Shown: piece after piece, positions 8,597 through 16,506 of the stretch | Numbering within the stretch: the first letter of the stretch is position 1 | How the letters are laid out: each line of letters starts with the position of its first letter | Origin: Streptomyces sp. MRC013 | GTDB lineage: Bacteria > Actinomycetota > Actinomycetes > Streptomycetales > Streptomycetaceae | DNA length: 64,000 bases | NCBI RefSeq assembly: GCF_023614235.1 | Contig: NZ_CP094264.1 | Span: forward strand, 806,001 to 870,000 | Reading direction: 5' to 3' | Translations under genes and position numbers: made by a program | Notes under the pieces: model-generated | What the model saw: the letters and a program-made list of their open reading frames with translations, nothing else | Database searches by the model: none | What the model was told of the DNA's origin: nothing

Positions 8597-9609
8597 TCAG
8601 CTCTCGAGGGAGCGCAGGTACTTCGCGAACTTCTCCAGACCGTCGATGTTCCGCGGCCCGCTGATGCCTTCGTTGTAGTCGAGGATGAAGAAGTTGTTCT
8701 TCTTCACGGCGGGGAGCTCCCTGGTGTGGGGGGACTTCTTCAGGAACTCGATCTTCTTCTCGGCGGGCTGGTCGCCGTAGTCGAGGATCATGACCACCTC
8801 GGGTTCGGCCTCGGCGACGGCCTCCCAGTTGACCTGGGTCCACCGCTGGTCGAGGCCGTCGAAGACGTTCCGGCCGCCGGCGGTCTCGATGATGTCGTTC
8901 GGCGGCACCTGGTTGCCCGCGGTGAAGGGCTGGTCGGTGCCCGAGTCGTAGAGGAAGACCGGCACCGGGTCGCCGCCCCGGGGCGCCTGGGCCTTGACGG
9001 CCTCCACGCGCTTCTTCAGGCCGCCGACGACCTCGGCCGCCTTCTTCTCGACCCTGAAGATCCTGCCGAGCCGGTCGAGGTCGGTGTAGAGGGCCTCGAA
9101 CGGGGTGACCTTCTCCGGGTACTCCGGGTAGTTGAAGCAGCTCTCCGTGTGCATGAAGCTCTGGATGTCGAGCTTGTCGAGGATCTCGGGGGTGATGCCC
9201 CGCTCGTCCTTGAAGCCGGAGTTCCAGCCGGCGACGACGAGGTCGGCCTTGGCCTCCACGACGAGCTCCTTGTTGAGGAGGTCGTCGCTGAGCATCTTCA
9301 CCTTGGCGTACTCCGACGCCCACGGGGACTCGCTCACCGGCGGGTTCGCGGGCGGCATGACGTACCCGTGCACGTGCTCGGTGAGGCCGAGGCTGAAGAG
9401 CTTGTCGGCGCTCCCCCCTCGTACGCCACGACGCGCTTGGGGAGGGTGTACTCGACCGGCTCGCCGCAGCGCTTGACGGTGACCTTGTCGGACGCCTTGG
9501 CGTCCGGCTCGACCTCGGCGCCGCAGCCGCCGAGCAGCAGGACGGCCGCGGCCGCGGAACCGGGGGCGGCGCGGCGCCGCGCCGGGCGGGGAAGTCTGGT
9601 GGTGCGCAT
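8597..9609 (-). CDS. Metallophore ABC transporter substrate-binding lipoprotein (frameshifted)
   Basis: A periplasmic-binding-type lipoprotein of the FecB/BtuF class, about 337 residues once one frameshift is repaired. The N-terminus has a basic region, a hydrophobic run and lipobox LGGC with the lipidated Cys at 29. The remaining part has two-lobed binding-protein features (KLDIQSFMHTESCFNYPEYPE, GGRNVFDGLDQRWTQVNWEAV, PEVVMILDYGD). The frame breaks after KRVVAYEGG in a C6 run (9413-9418). One more base restores SADKLFSLGLTEHVHGYVMPP, so one base seems missing. It is the last gene of the operon with the ATPase and permease; the ligand is probably a metal-chelator complex. Confidence 0.88.
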
Positions 9610-9625
9610 GGGGTGGGGTCGCCTT

Positions 9626-10399
9626 TCACAGGGAGGGGTTGAGCGAATACAGCAGTTGGGGGGCGCCGGTGAGCGGGTGGGGGACGATGGTGGCCCTGAC
9701 GCCGAAGACCTCGTCGACCAGTTCGGGGGTGAGGACGTCGGCGGGCGGCCCGGCCGCCACCAGGCGGCCCCCGCGGAGCACGCCGACGCGGTCGCAGGCG
9801 GCCGCGGCGAGGTTGAGGTCGTGGAGCACGACCAGGACGGTGAGTCCGGAGCCGCGCAGCAGGGAGAGCAGTTCGATCTGGTGCCGCACGTCGAGGTGGT
9901 TCGTCGGCTCGTCCAGCACCAGGATCCTCGGTTCCTGGACGAGTGCCCGCGCCAGGAGGACGCGCTGGCGCTCCCCGCCCGACAGGGTGAGGACGCCGCG
10001 CCGGGCGAGGTGGGCGATGTCGAGCCGCTCCATCACCCGTTCGCACAGCTCCCGTTCGCGCCGGCCGAGCGCCTGGTTGCCCCGCAGGTGGGGAGCGCGT
10101 CCGAGCGCGACGACCTCCTCGACCGTGAAGTCGAGGTCGACGGCGCCGTCCTGGGTCATGGCGGCGACGGTCTGCGCGCTGCGGCCCATCGTCAGGCGCG
10201 AGAGGTCGTCCCCGCCCACCCGGACGGCGCCGGAGCTGGGGCGGAGCGCCCGGTAGACGCAGCGCAGAGCGGTGGACTTCCCGCTTCCGTTGGGGCCGAC
10301 CAGACCCACGACCCGGCCGCTCCCCACCTCCAGGGACAGGTCCCGCACCAGGCTCCTGCCCTCGGTCACCACCGAGATCCCGTCGAGTTCGAGCTCCAT
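9626..10399 (-). CDS. FecE-type ABC transporter ATP-binding protein
   Basis: A 257-residue ABC ATPase of the siderophore/cobalamin import class. Walker A is GPNGSGKST (residues 35-43), signature LSGGERQR (about 139), Walker B ILVLDEPTNHLD, followed by the H-loop VLHDLNLAAAACD. It energises the FecCD permease encoded just upstream (1-base gap). The DEPTNHLD variant and DLNLA after the switch His are typical of ferric-siderophore and B12 importers and not of ZnuC-type free-zinc importers, so the cargo is likely a chelated metal. Confidence 0.95.
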   Translation of the reverse strand: MELELDGISVVTEGRSLVRDLSLEVGSGRVVGLVGPNGSGKSTALRCVYRALRPSSGAVRVGGDDLSRLTMGRSAQTVAAMTQDGAVDLDFTVEEVVALGRAPHLRGNQALGRRERELCERVMERLDIAHLARRGVLTLSGGERQRVLLARALVQEPRILVLDEPTNHLDVRHQIELLSLLRGSGLTVLVVLHDLNLAAAACDRVGVLRGGRLVAAGPPADVLTPELVDEVFGVRATIVPHPLTGAPQLLYSLNPSL

Positions 10400-10400
10400 C

Positions 10401-11546
10401 TCAGCGGCCTCCGAACATGTAGCCCCTGCGGCGCATCAGGACGATGAACACCGGTACTCCGACGAGCGCGGTGATGACGCCCAGCGGCAGTTCGCGCGGG
10501 GCCACCAGGGTCCGGGACACCAGGTCGACCCAGACCATGAAGATCGCACCGGCCAGCGGGGCGACCGCGAGCACGCGGGCGTGGACGGCCCCGACGACCA
10601 TGCGCACCACGTGCGGCATGACCAGTCCGACGAAGGCGATGGCGCCGCTGACGGCGACCATCACGCCCGTCACCAGCGAGACGAGCACGAGGAGGCCCTT
10701 GCGGTGCCGGTCGGGGCTGACGCCCAGGCTGGCGGCGGTCTCGTCCCCGAGTGCCAGGACGTCCAGCGCCCGACCGTACCGGTGGAGCACGACCAGCCCG
10801 AGCAGGACGACGGCCGACACGACGGGCAGGGCGCCCCAGGTGGCGGCGCCGAAGCTGCCCATCGTCCAGTACAGGACCATGCTGGTCGCCTCGCTGTCGG
10901 GCGCGAAGTAGATGATCACGCTCATCACCGCCTGGAACCCCAGCGACATCGCCACCCCCGTCAGGACCAGGCGCAGCGGCGAGAGGGTGCCGCGGCTGGA
11001 GGAGGCGGCGTACACCAGCAGCGACGCCACCAGCGCGCCGACGAAGGCGCCGGCCGACACCGCGTAGATGCCCAGTACCGCCAGGCCGCCGGTGACGGTG
11101 ACGCCGACGGCGCCGACGGACGCCCCCGACGAGACACCGAGGACGAACGGGTCGGCGAGCGCGTTGCGCACCATCGCCTGGATGGCGACGCCGATCGCGC
11201 TCAGGCCGGCCCCCACGAGCGCCGCCAGCAGCACCCGCGGCGTGCGGATCTGCCAGATGATCTGGTACGTGGTCACCTCGTCCGCCCCGATGCCCCCGCC
11301 GCTGAGGGCCGCCCAGAGGTAGCGGGCGGTCCGGCCGGGTGCGATCACGGCGGATCCCAGCCCGATGGCCGTGACCACGGAGGCGAGGAGGACGACGAAG
11401 AGGAGGGCGCAGACCGCGACCAGGCTCTTGCGGGAGGCGAGCCGGTCCCTCACGCCCGCGGCGGGACCGGGGGCCGGGGAGTCGGCCTCCGGGGCGTCGG
11501 CCGCGGCGGCGCCGACCGGTGGTGGGGAGATCGCGGGCGGAGGCAT
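10401..11546 (-). CDS. FecCD-family metallophore ABC permease
   Basis: A 381-residue integral membrane permease with about ten hydrophobic segments after a 38-residue Pro/Ala-rich cytoplasmic tail. Family motifs: RTPRVLLAALVGAGLSAIGVAIQ, NALADPFVLGVSSGAS, LALGDETAASLG (coupling helix to the ATPase) and GAIAFVGLVMPHVVRM. Only one permease gene is present, so it should act as a homodimer. It is the first gene of the permease-ATPase-binding protein operon, and a Zur-like box sits 25-39 bases before its ATG. Confidence 0.95.
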   Translation of the reverse strand: MPPPAISPPPVGAAAADAPEADSPAPGPAAGVRDRLASRKSLVAVCALLFVVLLASVVTAIGLGSAVIAPGRTARYLWAALSGGGIGADEVTTYQIIWQIRTPRVLLAALVGAGLSAIGVAIQAMVRNALADPFVLGVSSGASVGAVGVTVTGGLAVLGIYAVSAGAFVGALVASLLVYAASSSRGTLSPLRLVLTGVAMSLGFQAVMSVIIYFAPDSEATSMVLYWTMGSFGAATWGALPVVSAVVLLGLVVLHRYGRALDVLALGDETAASLGVSPDRHRKGLLVLVSLVTGVMVAVSGAIAFVGLVMPHVVRMVVGAVHARVLAVAPLAGAIFMVWVDLVSRTLVAPRELPLGVITALVGVPVFIVLMRRRGYMFGGR

Positions 11547-11570
11547 GGGCTCGGCCTTTCATTTCCAAAA

Positions 11571-11585
11571 CGACAATCATGTTCG
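11571..11585 (-). promoter_or_regulatory. Candidate Zur box upstream of the importer operon
   Basis: Read on the minus strand, CGAACATGATTGTCG matches 11 of 15 bases of TGAAAATGATTTTCA and shares the core ATGATTGTC with the strong box at 15213-15227. The position, 25-39 bases before the permease start, suits repression. Confidence 0.6.
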
Positions 11586-11651
11586 AGGGGCAATCCAACA
11601 CGCTGCCCCGTGCCGCCCGCCACGGCGGACGGGCGGCACGTGCGCCGTCCG

Positions 11652-12923
11652 TTACCCGGCGCCCGCCGCCTCCCGCTCCTCCGCGCCCCCTCGGGACACC
11701 AGGAGGGCGGCACCGAGCGCCACGACGACGAGGGCGCCGAAGACGGCGGCGATGCCCGGGTAGCCGGCCAGGCCGAGGCCCGCGCCGCCCAGGGCCGCGC
11801 CCACGAAGACCCCGAGGCTCTGGCCCGCGGAGTTGAGGCTCAGGGCGGAGCCGCGCAGCGGGCCGCAGCGCCGCACCAGCAGGCTCACGGCGCAGGCGGC
11901 CACGAGCGCGTGGCTCGCCGCGTGGAGCGCGGTCAACGCGAGGGCGAGCGGAAGCCAGTGGGTGAAGTAGAAGCCCACGACCGACACCAGGGCCGCGACC
12001 AGGCCGAGGACGAGCAGCCGCTCGGTGCTGGTCCGGGTCCCCTCGGAGTTCGCGATCCGCCCGGTCAGGAGGTTGCTCACGAAGAACGACGCGCCGCTCA
12101 GCGTCCAGACGAGCGCGAAGAGCCCGGGATCGAGCTGGAACCGTTCGTCGTAGTAGGCCGCCAGATAGGCCAGGTACCCCATGAACACCGCGGTGCGGAG
12201 CAGGGAGACCAGCAGCAGCGGCACCGCTCCGCGCACCGCTCCCAGCGCCTTGAACGACGCGACGTAGCTCAGGCGCCGCCCGCTCCCGGCCGCCTCGGGC
12301 TCCTTCGGCCCGCTCCGTGCGAGGAAGACCGCGGCGAGGAGGACCGAGACCGCGCCCACGGCGACGAGGTCCCCCTCCCAGCCCCACAGGAGGGCGGGCA
12401 GGGCCACGACCGGCGCGGCGAGCATCGCGGTCATCGACTGGGTGGCCGTCACCAGGGTCGCCGCCCGGCCGGCCGCCTTGCCGGCGCCGAAGCGGTCGGC
12501 GGCCGCCGCGGTGAGGGCCGGGTTCAGCACGGCCGTGCTCGCGCCGACCAGCAGGCAGAAGACCGCCAGCAGGACGAAGTCCCCGCTCGCGCCCAGCACC
12601 GCCGAGGCGCCGAGGGCGGCGAGCCCGCCCGCGGCCGCCCACTCCTTGCGCACCCGGTCGACGAAGGGGGCGAGCGCCGTGCCGACCAGCAGGGCGGCCA
12701 GGCCGCCGAGTCCGCGCAGGCCGCCCATGGCGGCGACGCTGCTGCCGGCCTCGTCCGCGATCGGCACGAGGTAGGTGCTGAAGATGGTGAACGGCAGCAG
12801 GCCGACCGCCGAGGCGAGGAGGACCGGCCACAGGGCGCGGGCCATCCTCAGGTCGCCCGGCAGCGGTTCCTCCGCCTCCGGGGCCTCCCGGTCCGTCGCG
12901 GGGTTCTCGGTGCCGGCGCTCAC
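11652..12923 (-). CDS. MFS exporter, putative metallophore efflux
   Basis: A 423-residue major facilitator protein with about 12 transmembrane segments, for example LWPVLLASAVGLLPFTIFSTYL, LLVSLLRTAVFMGYLAYLAAYY and SLNSAGQSLGVFVGAALGGAG. The loop between segments 2 and 3 (FVDRVRKEW) is the usual site of the MFS Gly/Asp motif in degenerate form. GTG 12923 overlaps the stop of the DUF364 gene by four bases (GTGA), so the two are translationally coupled. In this setting export of the finished chelator is the simplest role; antibiotic efflux is the alternative. Confidence 0.85.
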   Translation of the reverse strand: MSAGTENPATDREAPEAEEPLPGDLRMARALWPVLLASAVGLLPFTIFSTYLVPIADEAGSSVAAMGGLRGLGGLAALLVGTALAPFVDRVRKEWAAAGGLAALGASAVLGASGDFVLLAVFCLLVGASTAVLNPALTAAAADRFGAGKAAGRAATLVTATQSMTAMLAAPVVALPALLWGWEGDLVAVGAVSVLLAAVFLARSGPKEPEAAGSGRRLSYVASFKALGAVRGAVPLLLVSLLRTAVFMGYLAYLAAYYDERFQLDPGLFALVWTLSGASFFVSNLLTGRIANSEGTRTSTERLLVLGLVAALVSVVGFYFTHWLPLALALTALHAASHALVAACAVSLLVRRCGPLRGSALSLNSAGQSLGVFVGAALGGAGLGLAGYPGIAAVFGALVVVALGAALLVSRGGAEEREAAGAG

Positions 12924-13765
12924 GAGCCGTCCCCGTTCGCGCGTGCCGGCCTGTCGGCGCGGTAGCGGTACATGGACGTCGGGTCGGCGCTGAACTGCGA
13001 GAAGGGGAAGGGCTCGGCGTTCAGGGCGGTGACCCCGCCGCCCAGGAAGGCGCGGGCGACGGCGCTGCCGGTCTGCGCGTAGACGACCAGGGGGACGCCC
13101 TGCTCCCGGCAGTGCTCGAGGATCAGGTCGAACGTTCCGTTGCTCAGGGTCATGCCGGTGGCGACGACGGCGTCGGCCTCCCCGAGGACCTCGGTCATGT
13201 CGTCGCTGACCTGCTCGCCCCACTGGGTGGTGCGCAGGTTCAGGTCGCAGGGGAGGCAGACGCCTCCCCGGTCGCGTATCGCCGCGACCAGGGGGTTGAC
13301 CACCCCGATGAGCGCCACCTTCGCACCCGGCTCGATGTCGAGGAGGCCGGCGATGGAGGCGTCGCGGGCCCGGGCGCGGACCTCGGGCGTCCCGATCGGC
13401 AGCGCGACCGGCTCGGCCTCGTCCGCCTCCCGGTGCGGCCGCGCCTCGGAGAGGTACGCGTCGAGGGCGGCGACCCGGACCGGGGTGGAGTCGTGGCGCA
13501 GCAGCGTGTCCAGGGTGTGGCCGGAGGCGTTCTCGCAGAAGTCGGGGGTCAGTTCGCCGGCTTCGAAGGAGCAGGCGCCGAAGGACCGCCCGACCCGGAC
13601 GACGAGGTAGTGGTTGTGGTACGTGACCTGGCCCCCGGCCAGCCGGGTGGTGTGGTAGAGCCAGAACGCGCTGGTGACGGAGAGGTCCTTCGGGTCGGGG
13701 CCGTGGGCGCCCGACAGCACGGCGTCGGTCAGTTCCGCGACGGTCCGCGGCGTGGGGTGTGGCAT
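12920..13765 (-). CDS. DUF4213/DUF364 Rossmann-like putative heavy-metal chelation protein
   Basis: A 281-residue soluble protein. Residues about 20-110 resemble the DUF4213 N-terminal fold. Residues about 145-260 match DUF364 (named putative heavy-metal chelation domain): KVALIGVVNPLVAAIRDRG, then EADAVVATGMTLSNGTFDLIL, then GVPLVVYAQTG. Cys residues at CSFEAGELTPDFCEN and VCLPCDLN could bind metal. Members are found with metal enzymes and transporters, but their biochemistry is poorly known. Here it sits between the PLP enzyme and the MFS gene, coupled to the latter, so a catalytic or tailoring step in chelator assembly is plausible. ATG 13765 follows GAAGGA at normal spacing. Confidence 0.8.
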   Translation of the reverse strand: MPHPTPRTVAELTDAVLSGAHGPDPKDLSVTSAFWLYHTTRLAGGQVTYHNHYLVVRVGRSFGACSFEAGELTPDFCENASGHTLDTLLRHDSTPVRVAALDAYLSEARPHREADEAEPVALPIGTPEVRARARDASIAGLLDIEPGAKVALIGVVNPLVAAIRDRGGVCLPCDLNLRTTQWGEQVSDDMTEVLGEADAVVATGMTLSNGTFDLILEHCREQGVPLVVYAQTGSAVARAFLGGGVTALNAEPFPFSQFSADPTSMYRYRADRPARANGDGS

Positions 13766-13849
13766 CTCGGTTCCTTCGTCGGGGTGGTGGGCGGTGCCCT
13801 GGGGTTCGGGCCGGCCGGTCCCGGTGGTGGCCGGGCCGGCCGGGGGCGC

Positions 13850-14854
13850 TCAGCGCCCGGGCGCGGTGCGCAGGTCGGACCAGGACGCGGTCGACCAGGG
13901 GTGCCTGAGCTCTTCGAGGGAGGTGACCTCGTGCGGCTTCAGGGTGTCGATGTCCCGGGCCTCCGCGTGCCTGGCGTAGGCGCCGTCGACGTAGCGGTGG
14001 CCGGTGTCGGCGGCGATGAACACGTAGGTGCGGGAGGTGTCCCTCCGGCGCTCCCAGTGGGCGGTGAGGTAGGCGGCGCCGGCCGACAGGCCGGCGAAGA
14101 CGCCGCTGCTGCGGAGGAGTTCGACGGCGCCGGAGAGCGCGTGGTCGAAGTTGACCCAGTGGATCCTGTCGTAGAGCTCGTGCCGGACGTTGCGGAACTC
14201 GATGGCGCTGCCGATCCCGGCGATGATCATGTCCGGGTCCGACACGTGCTCGGCGCCGAAGGTGACGCTGCCGAAGGGCTGCACGCCGACGAGCGAGACG
14301 TCCCTGCCGGTCTCCCTCAGGTAGGTGGTGAGGGCGCCGGTGGAGGCGCCCGTGCCCACGCCGCCCACCAGGGTCAGGGGCCCCTCGGGGACCTCCCGGT
14401 CGATCGTCGCGGCCACGTCGCGGTAGCCGTGGTAATGGATGCTGTCGTGGTACTGCCGCATCCAGTGGTAGGAGGGGTTCTCCTCCAGGATCTCGGCGAT
14501 GCGCCGCACCCGGAGTTCCTGGTCGAGGCGGAGGTCCTTCGAGGGCCTGACCTGCTCCAGCGTGACGCCGAGGATCTCCAGCTGCGCCCGCAGGGTCCGG
14601 TCCACGGTCGTGGACCCCACGATGTGGCACTTCATCCCGTAGCGGTGGCAGGCGAGCGCCAGGGCGTGCGCGTAGATCCCGCTGGAGCTGTCGACGAGCG
14701 TGTCGCCGGGTTCGACGGCGCCGGTCTCCAGGAGGTGGCGCACCGCTCCCAGGGCCGAGTAGACCTTCATCGTCTCGAACCGCACGCAGACCAGGTCCGG
14801 CTGCAGGGATATGAGGTCCGGTTCCTTGATCGCTTCTGCTGCGTGTGCGTACAT
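13850..14854 (-). CDS. Cysteine-synthase-like PLP enzyme (SbnA-like beta-substitution)
   Basis: A 334-residue fold-type II PLP enzyme. The predicted Schiff-base Lys is Lys30 in FETMKVYSALGA. SSSGIYAHALALACHRYG replaces the TSGNTG substrate loop of cysteine synthases, and GGVGTGASTGALTTYL is the phosphate-binding Gly loop. The altered substrate loop argues against housekeeping cysteine synthesis. Family relatives such as SbnA replace the phosphate of O-phospho-L-serine with an amino acid amine to start a metallophore. Together with the divergent GHMP kinase, which could supply O-phospho-Ser/Thr, this suggests synthesis of a diamino or aminopolycarboxylate building block. A strong Zur-like box lies 350 bases upstream. 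Confidence 0.85.
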   Translation of the reverse strand: MYAHAAEAIKEPDLISLQPDLVCVRFETMKVYSALGAVRHLLETGAVEPGDTLVDSSSGIYAHALALACHRYGMKCHIVGSTTVDRTLRAQLEILGVTLEQVRPSKDLRLDQELRVRRIAEILEENPSYHWMRQYHDSIHYHGYRDVAATIDREVPEGPLTLVGGVGTGASTGALTTYLRETGRDVSLVGVQPFGSVTFGAEHVSDPDMIIAGIGSAIEFRNVRHELYDRIHWVNFDHALSGAVELLRSSGVFAGLSAGAAYLTAHWERRRDTSRTYVFIAADTGHRYVDGAYARHAEARDIDTLKPHEVTSLEELRHPWSTASWSDLRTAPGR

Positions 14855-15211
14855 ACCCGTCTTCCCGTCAGGCGGCCGTGCCGCGAAGCTTTTCGATCCG
14901 GCCGGTCCGGACGCCGCCCGCGGTTCCGCGGGGTCCGCCGGCCGCCGGGGCGGCGCCGCCGGGCGGCCGGCCGCGGACCGTCCGGTCCGCCCCCGGTGCG
15001 GGCGTCCGGTGCGCGCGGCGGGCCCGCCGCGGGGCCGGCTCCGGCGGCGACCCGCGCTCCGGGGACGGGGGCGGAGGACGCCGGCGGGGCGGTCGCGCCC
15101 CCGCGCCGGCGGGGGCGCCGGGAAGGGCCGTCGTACGGGCCCGGTTCCGCTCGCCCATGCTTCCTCCTCGTGCCGGGTGCCGATGGGATCGAGCCGCGAG
15201 CATCACAGTAG

Positions 15212-15228
15212 ATGAAAATGATTGTCAA
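15212..15228 (-). promoter_or_regulatory. Strong candidate Zur box (PLP enzyme operon)
   Basis: ATGAAAATGATTGTCAA contains TGAAAATGATTGTCA at 15213-15227, 14 of 15 bases of the palindrome TGAAAATGATTTTCA. It is the best match in the window and lies in a short AT-rich island within very GC-rich DNA. Confidence 0.8.
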
Positions 15229-15346
15229 ATCCGGCCATGGCCCCCACGGGGGGCGCCGCGACGCCCGGAGCCCCCGCCCGGCGGGGGACGCGCGGAGGGC
15301 AAGCCGGCGCGACCGCCCCCGACTTGCCCGTTCCCGCGGGACCCAT

Positions 15347-15363
15347 ATAAAAACGATTATCGG
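15347..15363 (+). promoter_or_regulatory. Candidate Zur box (kinase gene)
   Basis: ATAAAAACGATTATCGG; its core TAAAAACGATTATCG matches 11 of 15 positions of the Zur palindrome. It ends 33 bases before the kinase start, where promoter elements are expected. Confidence 0.6.
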
Positions 15364-15395
15364 ATTCACTGCACACTCTGACAAGAAGGGGTTCC

Positions 15396-16358
15396 GTGGA
15401 GCTGCCGCAGAAGGCCGGATCACGACCCTGCCCGCCGCCGCGCGGGCCGGGGGCGGCCGGAGTGGGGACCGCCTTCGGCACCTTCGGCGAGCTGCTCCAG
15501 GGCGCGCTGCCGGAGAAGGACGGGGACTTCCTCGTCACGCTGCCCGTCGCCCGGTGGACCAGGGCGGCCTTCCGGCCCGATCCGGACGCGGACGGCCTGG
15601 TGGTCCGGCCGGCCTGGAAGCGGAAGGCCCTGCGCCTGGCCCGCATGATCGTCGAGGAGGAGGCGCCGCGCCCGGTCGGCGGGGAGCTGACCGTCCACAG
15701 CCTCATCCCGGAGGGCAAGGGGCTGGCCAGCTCCTCGGCCGACCTGGTCGCGACCGCGCGGGCGGTGGGGCGGGCCCTGGGCCTGGCGATGCCGGCCGCC
15801 CGGATCGAACGGTTCCTGGCCCGCATCGAGCCCACCGACGGCGTGCTCTACCCGGGCATCGTCGCCTTCCACCACCGCAGCGTGCGGTTGCGCGCGGTCC
15901 TCGGGTCCCTGCCGGCCATGGCCGTGGTGGGCATCGACGAGGGCGGTGCGGTCGACACGGTGGACTTCAACCGCGCCCCCAAGCCGTTCACGGCGGCCGA
16001 CCGGCACGAGTACGCGCGCCTGCTGGACCGGCTCGCCGGTGCCGTGCGCTCCCGCGACCTGGCGGAGGTGGGCAGGGTCGCGACCCGGAGCGCGCTGATG
16101 AACCAGTCCCTCCGGCACAAGTGGTCCCTGGAGCACATGTGCGGGATCTGCCGCGAGGTCGGCGGACTGGGCGTCGCCGTCGGCCACAGCGGCACGACGC
16201 TCGGCGTGCTGCTGGACACCGCCGACCCCGCGTACCCGCATCGCGCCACCGCGGCGGCGCAGGCGTGCACGGGGCTCGCGGGGGGTGTGGCGGTCTACCG
16301 GACCCTCAGCTTCCCGGGCGTCCTCGGCCCGGCAGCGGACCTGCCCGTACCCGCGTGA
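15396..16358 (+). CDS. GHMP-family kinase, PduX-like L-threonine/serine kinase
   Basis: A 320-residue GHMP kinase. GTFGELLQGALPE (about 28-40) is the family N-terminal motif. IPEGKGLASSSADL (about 104-117) is the Gly/Ser-rich ATP loop, and IEPTDGVLYPGIVAF marks the PduX (L-threonine kinase) branch. GVAVGHSGTTLGVLLD corresponds to motif 3. PduX phosphorylates L-threonine in cobalamin side-chain assembly, but no cobalamin gene is nearby. Here the kinase faces a cysteine-synthase-like enzyme that would use an O-phospho-amino acid. GTG 15396 follows AAGAAGGGG. A Zur-like box lies upstream. The exact substrate (Thr, Ser or homologue) cannot be read from the sequence. Confidence 0.88.
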   Translation: MELPQKAGSRPCPPPRGPGAAGVGTAFGTFGELLQGALPEKDGDFLVTLPVARWTRAAFRPDPDADGLVVRPAWKRKALRLARMIVEEEAPRPVGGELTVHSLIPEGKGLASSSADLVATARAVGRALGLAMPAARIERFLARIEPTDGVLYPGIVAFHHRSVRLRAVLGSLPAMAVVGIDEGGAVDTVDFNRAPKPFTAADRHEYARLLDRLAGAVRSRDLAEVGRVATRSALMNQSLRHKWSLEHMCGICREVGGLGVAVGHSGTTLGVLLDTADPAYPHRATAAAQACTGLAGGVAVYRTLSFPGVLGPAADLPVPA

Positions 16359-16456
16359 CCCCGCCTCCCCCGCGCCCCGCCCCCGTGGCCGGCCGGGCGG
16401 ACGGCTCCGCGCCGCCGGGTCCGCCGGCGGCGCGCGGAGGCCCGGGCCGGGCACCG

Positions 16457-16490
16457 GGACGGCCCCGCACCTCCCGGTGCGGGGCCGTCC
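16457..16490. terminator. Bidirectional terminator
   Basis: A perfect 15-bp stem GGACGGCCCCGCACC/GGTGCGGGGCCGTCC with a TCCC loop between the convergent kinase and esterase genes. Confidence 0.9.
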
Positions 16491-16506
16491 GTGCCGTCCG
16501 GGGCGG

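Larger units (their letters stand above)
14855..15395. other. Divergent control region between PLP enzyme and kinase genes
   Basis: 541 bases. The part next to the PLP gene (14870-15180) is featureless GC-rich DNA, possibly a long leader. From 15200 to 15395 the DNA is AT-richer and carries two Zur-like boxes, presumably one for each divergent transcript. Confidence 0.6.

Noticed and set aside
8597..16358. Iron-regulated (DmdR/IdeR) siderophore cluster
   Set aside because: No TTAGGTTAGGCTCACCTAA-like iron box is visible, whereas Zur-like boxes and zinc-sparing genes are. Iron transport by the importer is not excluded.
15396..16358. Cobalamin-pathway threonine kinase (PduX proper)
   Set aside because: No cob/cbi gene is nearby, and a Zur-like box and a cysteine-synthase-like partner face it.
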